Positions 49,724 to 60,992 of a DNA stretch of 64,000 nucleotides are shown here, in pieces. Position numbers and translations under genes: made by a program. Below the pieces are notes generated by a model. It saw only the letters and a list, made by a program, of their open reading frames with translations, did no database searches and was not told the origin of the DNA. This DNA comes from Manihot esculenta. Lineage: Eukaryota > Streptophyta > Magnoliopsida > Malpighiales > Euphorbiaceae. The stretch is from contig NC_035175.2 in NCBI RefSeq assembly GCF_001659605.2, positions 28,739,705 through 28,803,704 of the forward strand. The letters are read 5' to 3'. Every line of letters begins with the position of its first letter. The first letter of the stretch is position 1.

Positions 49724-52700
49724 TCAACAAACAACACCATCTAGCATTCCCAATTCCCTTTTAATGAAGTTAAATCTTTCTTCATTTAGGGGTTTAGTGA
49801 AAATATCAGCTAATTGGTTGTTTGTATCCACAAATTCAAGAACAACATCACCATTTAACACATGATCACGAATGAAATGATGTCTAATGTCAATATGCTT
49901 AGTTCTAGAATGTTGAATGGGGTTCTTGGTTAAATTGATTGCACTTGTATTATCACATTTAATAGGAATGTGATCAAGAGACACTTCAAAGTCTCTTAAT
50001 TGTTGCTTAATCCAAAGGATTTGACTACAACAAAGACCCGCCGCCACATATTCGGCTTCGGCGGTTGAAAGTGCAACCGAATTTTGTTTCTTGCTACACC
50101 AAGAAACAAGAGATTGTCCTAGAAGTTGACAAGTACCCGAGGTACTCTTCCTATCAAGAATGCTTCCGGCAAAGTCAGCATCCGAGTAGGAACATAAAGT
50201 AAAGGATGAACTTCTAGGATACCATAACCCCAAATGCAATGTGCCATGTAAATATCTAAGAATACGTTTAACGGCATGCAAATGAGACTCTTTAGGACAT
50301 GATTGAAAACGTGCACATAAACATACGGAAAACATGATATCCGGTCTAGATGCGGTGAGATATAAAAGGCTTCCGATGATACCTCTATAGAGCTTTTCAT
50401 CAATAGGCTTACCCTTTTCATCCTTGTCAAGCTTGGTGTTTGTGCTCATTGGAGTTCTACTTGGCTTGCTACTCTCCATTCCAAACCTTTTGATTAGCTC
50501 CTTTGTGTATTTGGCTTGATTGATGAAGATGCCATCCTTAGCTTGTTTGATTTGAAGCCCAAGGAAGAATTTGAGTTCTCCCATCATGCTCATCTCAAAC
50601 TCACTTTTCATAACTTTTGAAAACTCTTCACACAAACACACATTAGTAGCACCAAATATAATATCATCAACATATATTTGTACCACAAGGATGTCATTTT
50701 CATGATTTTTGACAAAAAGAGTTGTATCCACTTTGCCTTTTGAAAAACCATTTTGCAAAAGAAAATTACTTAGTCTTTCATACCAAGCTCTAGGAGCTTG
50801 TTTTAAACCATATAAAGCTTTAGACAATTTAAAAACATGATTTGGAAACGCATGATTTTCAAACCCCGGAGGTTGCTCAACATAAACCTCCTCCTCAATA
50901 AAACCATTTAAAAAGGCACTTTTTACATCCATTTGAAAGAGATTAAAATTCATGTATGATGCATATGCAAGCAAGATTCTAATGGCTTCTAATCTAGCTA
51001 CGGGGGCAAAAGTTTCATCATAGTCTATGCCCTCCTCTTGGTTATAGCCTTTAGCTACCAACCTAGCTTTGTTCCTTATGATATTGCCATCTTCATCAAG
51101 CTTGTTTCTAAACACCCATTTGGTGCCTATGGTGGGGTGATGTTTTGGTCTAGACACTAAGGTCCAAACCTTGTTCCTTTCAAATTGGTTGAGTTCTTCT
51201 TGCATAGCAAGAACCCAACTCTCATCACCAATAGCCTCATCTATAGATTTAGGTTCTATATGAGAAATGAATGCAATATTATTACATACATGTCTAAGGG
51301 AGGATCTAGTAGTTACCCCTTGTGATGTATCACCAATTATTTGATCCTTGGGGTGATCCTTCTTGTAGGCCCAATCCTTTGGCAAGTCATGTTGGACTCC
51401 TTGACTTTGTGTAATTTGCATTTGTTGCTCTTGAAGTCCAACTTCATCTTCCTTTGCCTCTATTGAGTCCTCCTTGGGTTGACTTTGATCTCCATGAGGT
51501 TGAGGATCTTCAAAGGTCAACTCATCAAGGTTACCTACAAGATCATCATCACAAGAGACCTCCTTTCTAGGAGCAAAGGGATTAGATTCATCAAAAACAA
51601 CATGCATTGACTCTTCAACTATCAAGGTTCTTTTATTGAATACTCTATATGATTTACTAGAGATAGAGTATCCCAAGAAGATACCTTCATCGGTTTTGGA
51701 GTCAAATTTGCCTAGATTATCCTTATTGTTTAATATGAAGCATTTACAACCAAAAACTCTAAAATAACTAACTCTAGGTTTCCTTCCATTCCAAAGCTCA
51801 TAAGGAGTTTTATTTAAGAGAGGTCTAATTAAAACTCTATTTGAAACATAACAAGCCGTATTTATGGCTTCCGCCCAAAAATAAGTAGGTAAATTATATT
51901 CTCTTAACATAGTCCTCCCCATATCTAAAAGAGTTCTATTTTTTCTTTCAACAACACCATTTTGTTGGGGAGTCCTAGGAGATGAAAAATTATGAGTGAT
52001 CCCTAACTTATTGCAAAAAGTTTCAAATTTTTCATTTTCAAATTCTCTACCATGATCACTCCTTATAGAAGAAATTTGAAAATCCTTTTCATTTTGAACT
52101 TTCTTTGTAAAACTTTTAAAAGCATCAAAACAATCATCCTTATGAGCAAGGAACACAACCCAAGTATACCTAGAGTAGTCATCAACTATAACAAACCCAT
52201 AATGCATGCCACCAAGACTAGCTACTCTAGTTGGACCAAATAAATCCATATGCAAGAGTTGCAAAGGTCTAGAAGAGATTACCTTATTAATAGCTTTAAA
52301 GGAGCTCTTAACTTGCTTACCCATTTGACATGCATCACATACCTTGTCCTTTTCATATTTGATCTTTGGAAGACCATCAACTAGCTCATCTTTGCTCAAA
52401 TTTTTGAGGAGTTCCATGCTAGCATGAGAAAGCCTTCTATGCCAAATCCAAGAGTTATCACTAATAGACACAAAGCACTTCATATCTTGGTTAGTCATAG
52501 CTAGTAAGTCAATAAGATAAATATTCTCAACTCTTTCACCAACAAACAATATTTTGTTATCCGACATTCTAGACACAAAACATGATTTTGGCTCAAAGAT
52601 AACTCTACAACCTTTATCACATAATTGACTCACACTTAACAAATTATGCTTCAAACCATCAACTAATAGAACTTTATCAAGAATAGGAGAGTTTTCCTTA

Positions 52701-52873
52701 CCGACTTTACCTATGCCAACAATTTTACCTTTTCCATTGTCTCCAAAGGTTACTTGTCCACTTCCATCTTTCTTTTCAAGAGAGATGAAGTGATTTGAGT
52801 TTCCGGTCATGTGCCTTGAACATCCACTATCTAGATACCATTTGCTTTCAATTTTTGAGGATTTCAAGCACAC
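49724..52873 (-). CDS. Pol of element G (protease, integrase, RT, RNase H)
   Basis: 1049 codons without a stop. The protease active site is DSG at residues 15-17 ([13 protein letters not shown]). The integrase has an H-H-C-C region (WHRRLSH to CDACQMGK, about 144-186) and a catalytic triad D210, D273, E309 with 35 residues between the last two. The RT has [21 protein letters not shown] at 649-657 and YVDD at 734-737. RNase H is near the end ([31 protein letters not shown]), and the protein ends after [11 protein letters not shown]. The order integrase before RT is that of Ty1/copia. The frame opens right after an in-frame TAG; the first codon counted is GTG at 52873, so a separate ATG start is not evident and fusion to gag is likely. 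Confidence 0.95.
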   Translation of the reverse strand: MCLKSSKIESKWYLDSGCSRHMTGNSNHFISLEKKDGSGQVTFGDNGKGKIVGIGKVGKENSPILDKVLLVDGLKHNLLSVSQLCDKGCRVIFEPKSCFVSRMSDNKILFVGERVENIYLIDLLAMTNQDMKCFVSISDNSWIWHRRLSHASMELLKNLSKDELVDGLPKIKYEKDKVCDACQMGKQVKSSFKAINKVISSRPLQLLHMDLFGPTRVASLGGMHYGFVIVDDYSRYTWVVFLAHKDDCFDAFKSFTKKVQNEKDFQISSIRSDHGREFENEKFETFCNKLGITHNFSSPRTPQQNGVVERKNRTLLDMGRTMLREYNLPTYFWAEAINTACYVSNRVLIRPLLNKTPYELWNGRKPRVSYFRVFGCKCFILNNKDNLGKFDSKTDEGIFLGYSISSKSYRVFNKRTLIVEESMHVVFDESNPFAPRKEVSCDDDLVGNLDELTFEDPQPHGDQSQPKEDSIEAKEDEVGLQEQQMQITQSQGVQHDLPKDWAYKKDHPKDQIIGDTSQGVTTRSSLRHVCNNIAFISHIEPKSIDEAIGDESWVLAMQEELNQFERNKVWTLVSRPKHHPTIGTKWVFRNKLDEDGNIIRNKARLVAKGYNQEEGIDYDETFAPVARLEAIRILLAYASYMNFNLFQMDVKSAFLNGFIEEEVYVEQPPGFENHAFPNHVFKLSKALYGLKQAPRAWYERLSNFLLQNGFSKGKVDTTLFVKNHENDILVVQIYVDDIIFGATNVCLCEEFSKVMKSEFEMSMMGELKFFLGLQIKQAKDGIFINQAKYTKELIKRFGMESSKPSRTPMSTNTKLDKDEKGKPIDEKLYRGIIGSLLYLTASRPDIMFSVCLCARFQSCPKESHLHAVKRILRYLHGTLHLGLWYPRSSSFTLCSYSDADFAGSILDRKSTSGTCQLLGQSLVSWCSKKQNSVALSTAEAEYVAAGLCCSQILWIKQQLRDFEVSLDHIPIKCDNTSAINLTKNPIQHSRTKHIDIRHHFIRDHVLNGDVVLEFVDTNNQLADIFTKPLNEERFNFIKRELGMLDGVVC

Positions 52874-52887
52874 CTAAAAGAAAGAAT

Positions 52888-54816
52888 TTAAACACTTTTA
52901 GGTACCCAAATGTACTTGGGTCCTTGGGGGTTAGTCATTCCACTATCCAATTTCCATATGCTACCATATCCAAGATGCAATTTTCTAATAGAGCACTTAT
53001 AGTTGGTGTGACCAAACTTGCCACAATAGTGACAATGACCATTGAACCTTCTTACTCTAGGTCCATAGGTGAGTGAGTGTGTTTGAGTTCTCATGTGGCC
53101 ATTTCTCCTTTGCTTATTAAAAGCATGTGAGCAAGAGATATGATTAGAGTGGTGATTTTGTGAACTAGAAGTGTGTGTTCTATAATGATCATTTCTCTTA
53201 TAAGCAAATTGCCTAGGTGTGTGTCTTATATGAGTGTTGTAACTAGTGGATTGGTGTACATGTGCATTCCTTGTAGGTGCATTCCTCATAGACATATTGC
53301 TACTAGAAACTTTAGGCACATTTCCATTTGAACTAGAAACCTTAGGTTCATGTGAGTTGGTAGCTTTAACAAAAACGGTTTTAGAAAAATTTGCTTGAGT
53401 TGATTTGTCATAGCCAAGGCCATACTTGATGCTAGGAGACCTTTGAGAGTCTAAAATCTCATCAAGTTTGTCCTTGCCTTTTAAAAGTTTTGAAAGAGAA
53501 TTTTTCAACTCAAGGATTTCATTTTTCAAATTTTTATTTTCTAGTGAGAGCTCATCTAAGGATTTTTGTAAAGAATCATTTGAGGGTAAAGGTTCCTTAG
53601 GTGAGTTCTCACTTTCCTTTTTAAAGCTTGCTAACTCACATTTCAAAATTTTATTTTTCCTATGACTCTTTTCAAGCTCATCATTCATCAATTTTAAAGC
53701 ACCTACAAGTTCATCATATGAAAACTCAACATCATCATCATTTAAAGTAAAGTCATCAAGAGTAGTTACCTCATCGGAGCTTTCCTCTAGAGCCATGAAG
53801 CACATGTTGGCAATTTCATCACCAACCTCCTCTTCTTCGGAATCACTTGACTCATCCCATGTTGCTTTGAAGGCCTTCTTCTTGAACTTCTTGATAGGCT
53901 TCTTCAACTTGGGACAATCCACTTTGTAGTGACCCGGCTTATTACATTCATAGCAAATGACTACTTCCTTTTTGCTTGATTCACCCTTTTCCTTTCTAAA
54001 ATTCTTCCTTGGGATGAACCTTTTATTTTGGAGAAGCAACTTCCTTATTCTCCTAGTTACCAAGGCCAATTCTTCCTCACTTATTTCTTCTTCTTCCTCA
54101 CTAGTATCTTCGGAGGCTACCCTTAGAGCAATGTTCTTTTTCATCTTGCTAGGTTCCTCCACTTGCTCTCTCTTTAGAGTCATCTCATAGTCAATGAGAT
54201 TCCCCAAGAGTTCATCCAATTGCACTTTGGTCAAGTCTTTGGCATCCTTTAAGGAAGTTACCTTTGGTAGCCATTCTTTAGGTAGACATCTTAGGATTTT
54301 CTTTACCAACTCTTCATTTGTGAATGTCTTCCCAAGAGATTTCATCCCTCCAATGATCTCAATGAACCTATCATACATTTGGCTAATAGTTTCATCGGAT
54401 TTCATCTTGAACAACTCATATTGATAGATGAGGGATTCCATCTTGTTTTCCTTGACTTGATTGGTACCTTCATGAGTGACAACCAAAGCATCCCAAATTT
54501 CCTTGGCGGTGGACTTCATGCATACTTTGTTGTACTCACTTCTACTAAGAGCACAAAACAAGATGTGAATGGCTTTGTCATTGAGGGCTACCCTTCTCTT
54601 CTCTAGCTCACTCCATTCACTCTTAGGTTTTTGCTCTTGGTTTCCATCAATGAATCTTGTGGGAAAGAAAGGCCCATTCTCTACAATGTCCCACAAATCA
54701 ACTCCTTCCGATTTAAGGAAATAATACATTCTATTTTTCCAATATAGAAAGTCATTTCCATCAAAGAAAGGTGGTCTCACAACCGATTGACCTTCTTGAG
54801 AATTGAGGGCTGCCAT
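52888..54816 (-). CDS. Gag of element G
   Basis: 642 residues from the ATG at 54816, about 50 nt after the primer site. The N-terminal part (VVRPPFFDGNDFLYWKNRM, residues 13-30) and the capsid-like region (to about 215) are of the DUF4219/UBN2 type found in Ty1/copia gags. A highly acidic stretch is at 236-250. There are two CX2CX4HX4C zinc knuckles, at residues 288-301 (CYECNKPGHYKVDC) and 595-608 (CHYCGKFGHTNYKC). Between them is a predicted coiled coil (about 385-450) and a Ser/Asn/His-rich part. The large size with two spaced knuckles fits the SIRE lineage. It ends at a TAA 14 bases before the pol codons, in a different frame. Confidence 0.94.
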   Translation of the reverse strand: MAALNSQEGQSVVRPPFFDGNDFLYWKNRMYYFLKSEGVDLWDIVENGPFFPTRFIDGNQEQKPKSEWSELEKRRVALNDKAIHILFCALSRSEYNKVCMKSTAKEIWDALVVTHEGTNQVKENKMESLIYQYELFKMKSDETISQMYDRFIEIIGGMKSLGKTFTNEELVKKILRCLPKEWLPKVTSLKDAKDLTKVQLDELLGNLIDYEMTLKREQVEEPSKMKKNIALRVASEDTSEEEEEISEEELALVTRRIRKLLLQNKRFIPRKNFRKEKGESSKKEVVICYECNKPGHYKVDCPKLKKPIKKFKKKAFKATWDESSDSEEEEVGDEIANMCFMALEESSDEVTTLDDFTLNDDDVEFSYDELVGALKLMNDELEKSHRKNKILKCELASFKKESENSPKEPLPSNDSLQKSLDELSLENKNLKNEILELKNSLSKLLKGKDKLDEILDSQRSPSIKYGLGYDKSTQANFSKTVFVKATNSHEPKVSSSNGNVPKVSSSNMSMRNAPTRNAHVHQSTSYNTHIRHTPRQFAYKRNDHYRTHTSSSQNHHSNHISCSHAFNKQRRNGHMRTQTHSLTYGPRVRRFNGHCHYCGKFGHTNYKCSIRKLHLGYGSIWKLDSGMTNPQGPKYIWVPKSV

Positions 54817-54863
54817 TTGATCTTTACTCCAAGATAATTATATCTTCAAGAAAGGGAGACTTA

Positions 54864-54875
54864 GCTCTGATACCA
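54864..54875 (-). other. Primer-binding site of element G
   Basis: The sense strand reads TGGTATCAGAGC, two bases after the 5' LTR; initiator Met-tRNA type. Confidence 0.95.
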
Positions 54876-55358
54876 CTTGTTGTCCCTTGAGGCAACCCAA
54901 GAGGGGGGGTGAATTGGGTTTATAAAAAATTTAATGGGAAAGACAAGAAATTGGAAGAGAATAGGGAAGAGAAAAAATCAACACAAAGATTTATAGAGGT
55001 TCAGCTATCCAAGCCTACGTCCTCTCCTCAAGCTCCACTTGAGAGTTCAACTCCACTATCAAATCTTCTTTGGGTGAAGATCAAAACCCTTACAATCTTA
55101 GAGCAAGCCTTTGCTCTTTACAAATCTCTTTTTCAACTCAAGAGCTATTCTTTGCTCAATGCCACACTCACAACAACAGAATCTCTCAACAACCTTTACT
55201 CAATCTGAAAAGCCAATCAATTACTACACAAATCAAGCTTTCAAGAAATCAATGCTTTGGCTCAAGGTTTTTGAGAGAGAGAGAGAATGATAAAGCTGTA
55301 ATCTCAATAAATATTTTCTTAGATGGTTGTTATAACCTTACAACAACAAAAACAAGTT

Positions 55359-55368
55359 GTATTTATAG
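55359..55368 (-). promoter_or_regulatory. TATA box of element G LTR
   Basis: The sense strand reads CTATAAATAC, followed about 30-60 nt later by a GTTGTTGTAAGG-type leader. The copy in the 3' LTR is at 45761-45770. Confidence 0.65.
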
Positions 55369-55462
55369 TTCATTCATAAATATGGCCGTTGGGGGTGCAT
55401 TAAATGCAAAAAGAGCCGTTTATGTTCAGAAATAACCGTTACACCGCGTTCAGAAAAACTCA

Positions 55463-55838
55463 GGTTCGGCGGCCTAAGCTTAGAGTTCGGCGGCCGAACC
55501 ATTTGGGGCGAAGAAACTATTCCTTTAAAACTGAACTTTCGGCGGCCTAAACTCAATGTTCGGCGGCCGAACATAGTGGACTTTCGTTTCTGTTCCTCTC
55601 TTTCGGAAGCCGAACTTTTGGCTTCGGAGGCAGACTTAGAACCAACTTTCGGCGGCCGAAGGTTAAAAGTTCGGCGGCCGAAAGTGCGGGACTTTCGTCT
55701 CTGTCCCTCACTTTCGGAAGCCGAAGGTTGCACTTCAGGGGGCTGGTTGAAAATCCACTTTCGGCGGCCGAAAGTCAATGTTCGGCGGCCGAACATAGGG
55801 GACTTTCGTTTCTGTCCCTGACTTTCGGAAGCCGAAAG
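55463..55838 (-). promoter_or_regulatory. TTCGGCCGCCGAA array in U3 of element G
   Basis: There are six exact copies of the 13-bp motif, three TTCGGAAGCCGAA variants and two TTCGGCGGCCTAA variants. They are spaced by 15-60 bp and often extended to ACTTTCGG..CCGAAAGT. The array ends about 95 bp upstream (sense) of the TATA box. The same array is at 45865-46240. Confidence 0.6.
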
Positions 55839-56508
55839 ATGACTTTAGGGGGGGCAAAAATTAATTCTTTAAATCTTTGAAAAATCATAACTTAGGCTGT
55901 AAAAATCCTTTTTTCAAACCGTTTGAACTTTTGCAACCTATATTTTTAGATCTTTCATTTTGATGAAAAATAATTTCAAAATCACTTCTTTTGGAAAATT
56001 TCATTTTGGTCCCTGAAAGTCAAGTACTTTTAAAAAGTGGCCATATCTAAAAGAACTTTTAGAAATGAAAGAGCCCTTGAGCCATCACAATCAATTACTT
56101 GAAATTTACAATGAATAGAATTTAACAAGGCATAAACACAAATAATTTCTTATCCCTTTCTTGTGGTATGCTTCCATAATTGGCACTTTTCACTTTTGTG
56201 ATTGAAGCAATTTCATTTATTTCAATAGGGAACCTGCAAGCTCAATACAAACACCTTTGAAGATAATTAGTAGCACACCAATTGTTTATTAATCATCAAA
56301 ACAAGGATTAGGACATTTAGGTCCAACAGCATGTTTTGTCAACTGCCAGGGGTGGAAGGAACGATAATGCTCTCATTGGTAGCAATATTAGCTGCAGCTC
56401 AAACTCTCTGCTATTTTGAGAGAGAAAAGAGAGTTCTTTCCACAAGAAAAAAGTAGGAGACGAGTCGTAATCAAAATGATTAGAGAGTTGTGCCAGAAAA
56501 CAGAGCTA

Positions 56509-56963
56509 TGTTGTAATTGGCTAGTCCTGCAAGAAAGAGAACGTGAAGTGTACGCTCAAGTCATCAATATAGTGGAGAATAGGGCGAATATAATGAATTG
56601 TTTAGCACTTCAGTAGTATAGAATTACGTACCTTTAGTTCTATGGTTCTTCTTCTTTTATACTGTAAAAAAAAATAGAGATAAATATAGCATTTTATAAT
56701 AATCCGGTAATGATGTGACCTACTGCTTGATAAGTGATGTCGCCAGCGAATAGATCAGTGATCCCGCAATTATGTTGGACAGTGTCTGATAATGGTAGCT
56801 TTATTCAAAGACTCGATCTATTTAGGAATGGACGAGTCTTAATGATAAATTAGGTGTTAAGGTATCAAGGTTTTCCTTTCCTCGAATGGGACCACATTAA
56901 AAACTTATCACGTGACCCTGTCTTGTAGTAACAAGTCATAACTTATTTTGGGTGATAGTAACA
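56509..56963 (-). repeat. 5' LTR of element F
   Basis: 455 bp, aligned with 42294-42792. The gag leader lies at 56413-56508. Confidence 0.72.
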
Positions 56964-59377
56964 TCAATAATGTATATCTTTATATAAAACTCAATTAAAA
57001 AAATATTATAGTATGCTAGAATACTTTCTATTGATTTAGTCTATTTGAAATCAAAATCATGTAATCAATCAATTAAATAAAAGAGCAAGAGAGAAATAGA
57101 GAGCGAAAAGAGGATCTTAAAGAGAATGGTTGTCAATTTTTTGGATGGACGGGGAGAAGGCGTCGGCTTTTCCTGTCTACCAATATCTTGTGATAATTTT
57201 TATCATTGTTTTTTAGATTGTGGTGCTTTTGTGAGGTTTTTTATTTGAGTTTGATGACTGGTTTTATTTTTTAGATATTCACTGTTTTCGTTCAGGGAAG
57301 GACGTTAACATTGACAATTCAGGGACTACGTTGCTGCGTGCGTTTAGCGATCAAAACTCCTGTTAGCTAATGAGTGGATGTGAGTTTTGTTTGCATTCCC
57401 TTTTGAGCGATGGTTTTAGTTTTAGGTCTGGAGCATAATTTTTTGTAGTTTTTGTTCGTTTGATGACGGTCTGTGTGGAGGTCTATGTCTAATTTCATGA
57501 CGGTGCCGGTCTGCATTGGGTTTGTCATTTTGTCGGTTTGCCACCTGGGTAGTTTTTCATATCTCTATTTTGATTGGCTCTTATTTATTGTTATTTCTTT
57601 TTCCAATTGTGCTTACGATGATGGCAATGACAGTGGCTAAAGAAGAACTGATGGAACCAATTAGTGCTTATTCATATAAACAGTGAATGAGGACATCATA
57701 ATTAAGGGTCAACACGAGATTGGGAGAATTACTTATTAAAAAATTTATTAATTTATTATACTTATTCTAAAATCACTTGATTACAATATTTACATTAAAC
57801 TGTTTAATCTTTTTACTAAATAATAGTTAATTAATTTATATTAATCACACTTACAATACAAAATAACAAAATATAAATATGTTTTAATTAAATAATTAAT
57901 ATAAAAATTAGTAATTTCTTTAAAAAATAAATAATATGATAACCATTTTCTTCATTATTAATAATTAATTAATTAATTATTATAAATAGGTTGCTCATTA
58001 GTTGACCGTGAATGAATTTATTATAATCATTATCTACAAAATTAACGTGAGATGAGATGGAGAAAGCTGGCTCTGTACTTGACTATGGAACACTCGCAAA
58101 TTGGCCACTTACCTGAACTGGGTCAAAATTAGCTTTTTCTTTTTTCTTTGGTCCACTGTATGAACAGCTCTCAAACAATAGTAGCTTTAAATAAGTAAAT
58201 AGATTTTATTATTAGAATCATTTTTAAATCGACAGATTTTAAAATAAAATCTTGATGGAAAAATACTGCAAGTTTAGACAATATAGATAGAATTTTGCTA
58301 ATCAACAATATAAGATTATCATCATTATTACATTAAACAATTACATCTTCAGTTGTAATTTTTGACCTTTGTCAAGGTGACCTTAAAATAGTTTTTAAAA
58401 ATAATTAGAAATTAATTAATAGTCACTTCAAACAAAAATACTGGTTTTTTATACTAATAATTTATTCTTTAAATTAAAAAAATTCAAGTTGATCTAATTA
58501 TATTATTTTAATAATTGAATTGACTTTAATATTATAAATTATTCGAGTTTGATTATTTTGAGAAGGATACAAATTCAATGTCCAAATTAGATTGATTTGA
58601 ATATATAATTGATACATTAGGTAAAAAATTTGTCATCCTTTTAATTATATATACGTGTTAATTGTATAAAAGCCCAGCCTAAATAAATTTATCTAGTCTC
58701 TATTTCAATGTATTTTTAAAAATTAAAAAAAAAAAAAAGTTAATTGATGAACACCGCAACTCTATATTTAAAAAGATAATACAGTCCCAAAGCTCATAAA
58801 ACTTTTTATTCATTGACCGGTCTCCGTCTTAAGCCTCGGACCTAATGTGCGAGGCAGGTCGATTCGATAGTAAGTACAAGACTAGAGAGAAATAATTCAG
58901 TCCGGTAACGTGACGTGAAAGAAAGCAGTTAATCCAGTCTTTTCGCAGTTCTGTTCACATACGCACCAAAAAAATTAAATGATTGTTTGGTATGGAGAGA
59001 AATCTGATACGTTTATACATACGGATTTGAATGATAGAGATAAATGATACTATAACATCACTAACACTAGCATACAAAAAAAAAAAAAAGAAGAACGTTA
59101 TTCCTCTCTATCCAAATTTACATTTATATTATAAATTTTATTTTTTTAATATTAAAATATCATAATTAATTAAATCTCTCGTCACAAATTAATTAATTTT
59201 ATTTGAAATTAAATATTAATTTCTCGATGTATATAAATAAATAATTTAATAATGTTGGCAGCTGATATTCATAAAGAGGAGGCCGTTGTGAGTTGCATTT
59301 AATGTGAGAGTGAGAGTGAAGAGGTTGGAAGGCCACGTAGTGTTCTTCTTTTATCTCTCTCTCTTTCGTATACTCTC
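56964..59377. other. Intergenic DNA upstream of the FAO gene
   Basis: The part at 57100-57640 is G/T-rich with stops in all frames and no recognised family. The rest is AT-rich. About 75 bp at 58060-58136 match 4330-4413. The last 200 bp before the TATA box include a short CT-rich run at 59345-59377, a common feature of plant core promoters. Confidence 0.6.
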
Positions 59378-59386
59378 TATATAAAA
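59378..59386 (+). promoter_or_regulatory. TATA box of the FAO gene
   Basis: TATATAAAA, 71 bp upstream of the ATG, preceded by a CT run. Expected transcript start is about 59410. Confidence 0.7.
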
Positions 59387-59456
59387 CGTAGACATTTGAG
59401 ATCGAAATACTCCAGGGTTTGATCTCTTAATTAAATTAGCTCTCAACATCAAAAGC

Positions 59457-60951
59457 ATGAATTCAGATAGAGTTGCCAAAACGCAAGAGTTTCATCAATC
59501 TGTAATTCAGATCATTGAAGGAGATGAGATGATGAAAACCTATTTTTATTTCAACTCTCTTTCCTCTCCACAGATGGATTCTCTTTCTGCTCTCTGTGAT
59601 ACTCTCTTGCCTTCTTCACCATCTGTTAACATTACTGATGCCTCTCTCGCCAGGTTCTTTCAGTCTTCTGCTTCCATGGCTGGAACTCCTCACCGTGTAG
59701 GTTTTTCTTTATCTTTTTCTTTTCATTAATTATGCCTTTTTATTTTTTGTTAAATTATTTATTTTTAATTTATTGCATATTGACTTATATGCATGAACGC
59801 TCTTGTTTGTTCAGAGCAAAGCATGCATGTGTGTGCTGAGCTGTTCTTCTTCTTCATAGAGCAAGAAGAAGACAAAGGGATTTTCATTTTTATTTTTATT
59901 TTTTTGACAAAGTCTACGATAAATTTCATATTTTACATGCACGTGTATGTTTACTCATAAAATATAATTTTTTTTCTTTTGAATTTTTAAGGGATTTATA
60001 TTTTATAATTTATTTTTTTTATGAAAAAAGAAAAAAAATTTGTTTGATTATCCTTTCCAGTCAATAAAAGTTTATTTTATTTGAAAATAACTTATTTTTT
60101 ATGAATAAGATTGGGATGGGCATGACGATATCGTACATAAGCAAGCAGACATTTATGTTATTTTTAAATACATATTGTAGAATTTTAATATTATTAAATG
60201 AGGCCGAAAGTTTTTGGTAAACACATATAATAGAATATTAATATCTTCATAGGAAAAGAAAAAAAAAAAAAAAAGTTATCTATGCCCATTTCATGGACCC
60301 ACAACCCAAATTTATGAATTCTATATACTCCAATCTTTATGTTTTCGGTTCACATTAAACTGAAGTTAAAAAAAAAAAACACCTATTATTGTAAAAAACT
60401 TACCCATACTTAGTTCATATAATTTTTTATATAGAGGGATATTATATTTATTTTTTAAATTTATAATAAATCAAATTTATATAATAACTGCTTATTATAA
60501 TAAAAGGATTTAAGAGTGAATATTTATTTGATTCAATTTAAAATCGAATTAAATTGAATATATCGAAAATTAAAATTTTATCATTTTTGAAAACTAAATT
60601 GATTTTGAGTAGAAATTAATTTGAATCAAATTGATCTTATTTGATTCGATTTGATCGGGTTATTTTTTTTATTTTTTATTTTTTATTTTTAATATTTTAA
60701 AATTTAACTAAAATATTTTAATTTCAATTATAATTTAATATTTTTATATTATAAAAATTAATATTATTATTCACTGATTGGATTTAATTTTATCAATTTT
60801 TTTAATAAAATCGAATTGAATTAAAATAATTAAAATTTTTAAAAATAAAAATTTAAATTTATAAAATAAAATAAAAAATCAAACTGAATTTTTAAATTAA
60901 TTTAATAGAGTCTAAGTTAATTGTATATTTTTAATTTTAGGTTCCTTGAGG

Positions 60952-60992
<41 letters not shown>

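Larger units (their letters stand above)
45280..56328 (-). mobile_element. Element G: young SIRE-type Ty1/copia retrotransposon with an extra ORF
   Basis: 11049 bp, TGTTG..CAACA, flanked by GCATG (45275-45279 and 56329-56333). Both LTRs are 1451 bp and I saw no difference between them by eye. It has a perfect primer site, a polypurine tract, long open gag and pol, and a 412-aa ORF between pol and the 3' LTR, where SIRE/Maximus elements carry an envelope-like gene. All catalytic residues I could check are present, so G may still be mobile or was until recently. Confidence 0.96.
54878..56328 (-). repeat. 5' LTR of element G
   Basis: 1451 bp, same as 45280-46730 in every stretch compared. The sense order is U3 with the motif array, then the TATA box, then the transcribed part. 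Confidence 0.96.
44344..56412 (-). pseudogene. Gag of element F, split by element G
   Basis: The gag starts on the - strand near 56412 (AAANIATNESIIVPSTPG) and is cut after the codons at 56334. It resumes at 45274 with INESDLNNLNNEQMI, then QATFEQYKARREASV, an acidic linker, and the Retrotrans_gag domain (KFKLPSLENYD, LCRVFPS, KWYQ, LKSFISRFNTEAIQ, EEFNHEIACEALK). It ends near 44344 after KYIRLDDEVQALSEDKR. Stops and shifts are frequent. The zinc-knuckle end is missing. The continuity of sense across G, together with the GCATG duplication, shows that G inserted into this gene. Confidence 0.8.
42294..56963 (-). mobile_element. Element F: Tat-like Ty3 element with gag and antisense ORF, host of G
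   Basis: Diverged terminal repeats at 42294-42792 and 56509-56963 enclose a gag on the - strand and an accessory ORF on the + strand. No protease, RT or integrase is found. Element G divides it. The LTR edges and the adjoining DNA align with element H. No target duplication could be fixed, because the outer left edge runs into an A tract. The gag and ORF are both worn, so F is old and was probably non-autonomous. Confidence 0.75.

Noticed and set aside
56964..57000. Target duplication for element F
   Set aside because: The bases after 56963 do not match those before 42294; the edge by the A tract is uncertain, so no duplication is claimed.
57100..57640. Possible LINE or gene remnant in G/T-rich DNA
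   Set aside because: No readable protein motif on either strand and no poly(A) end or target duplication found.
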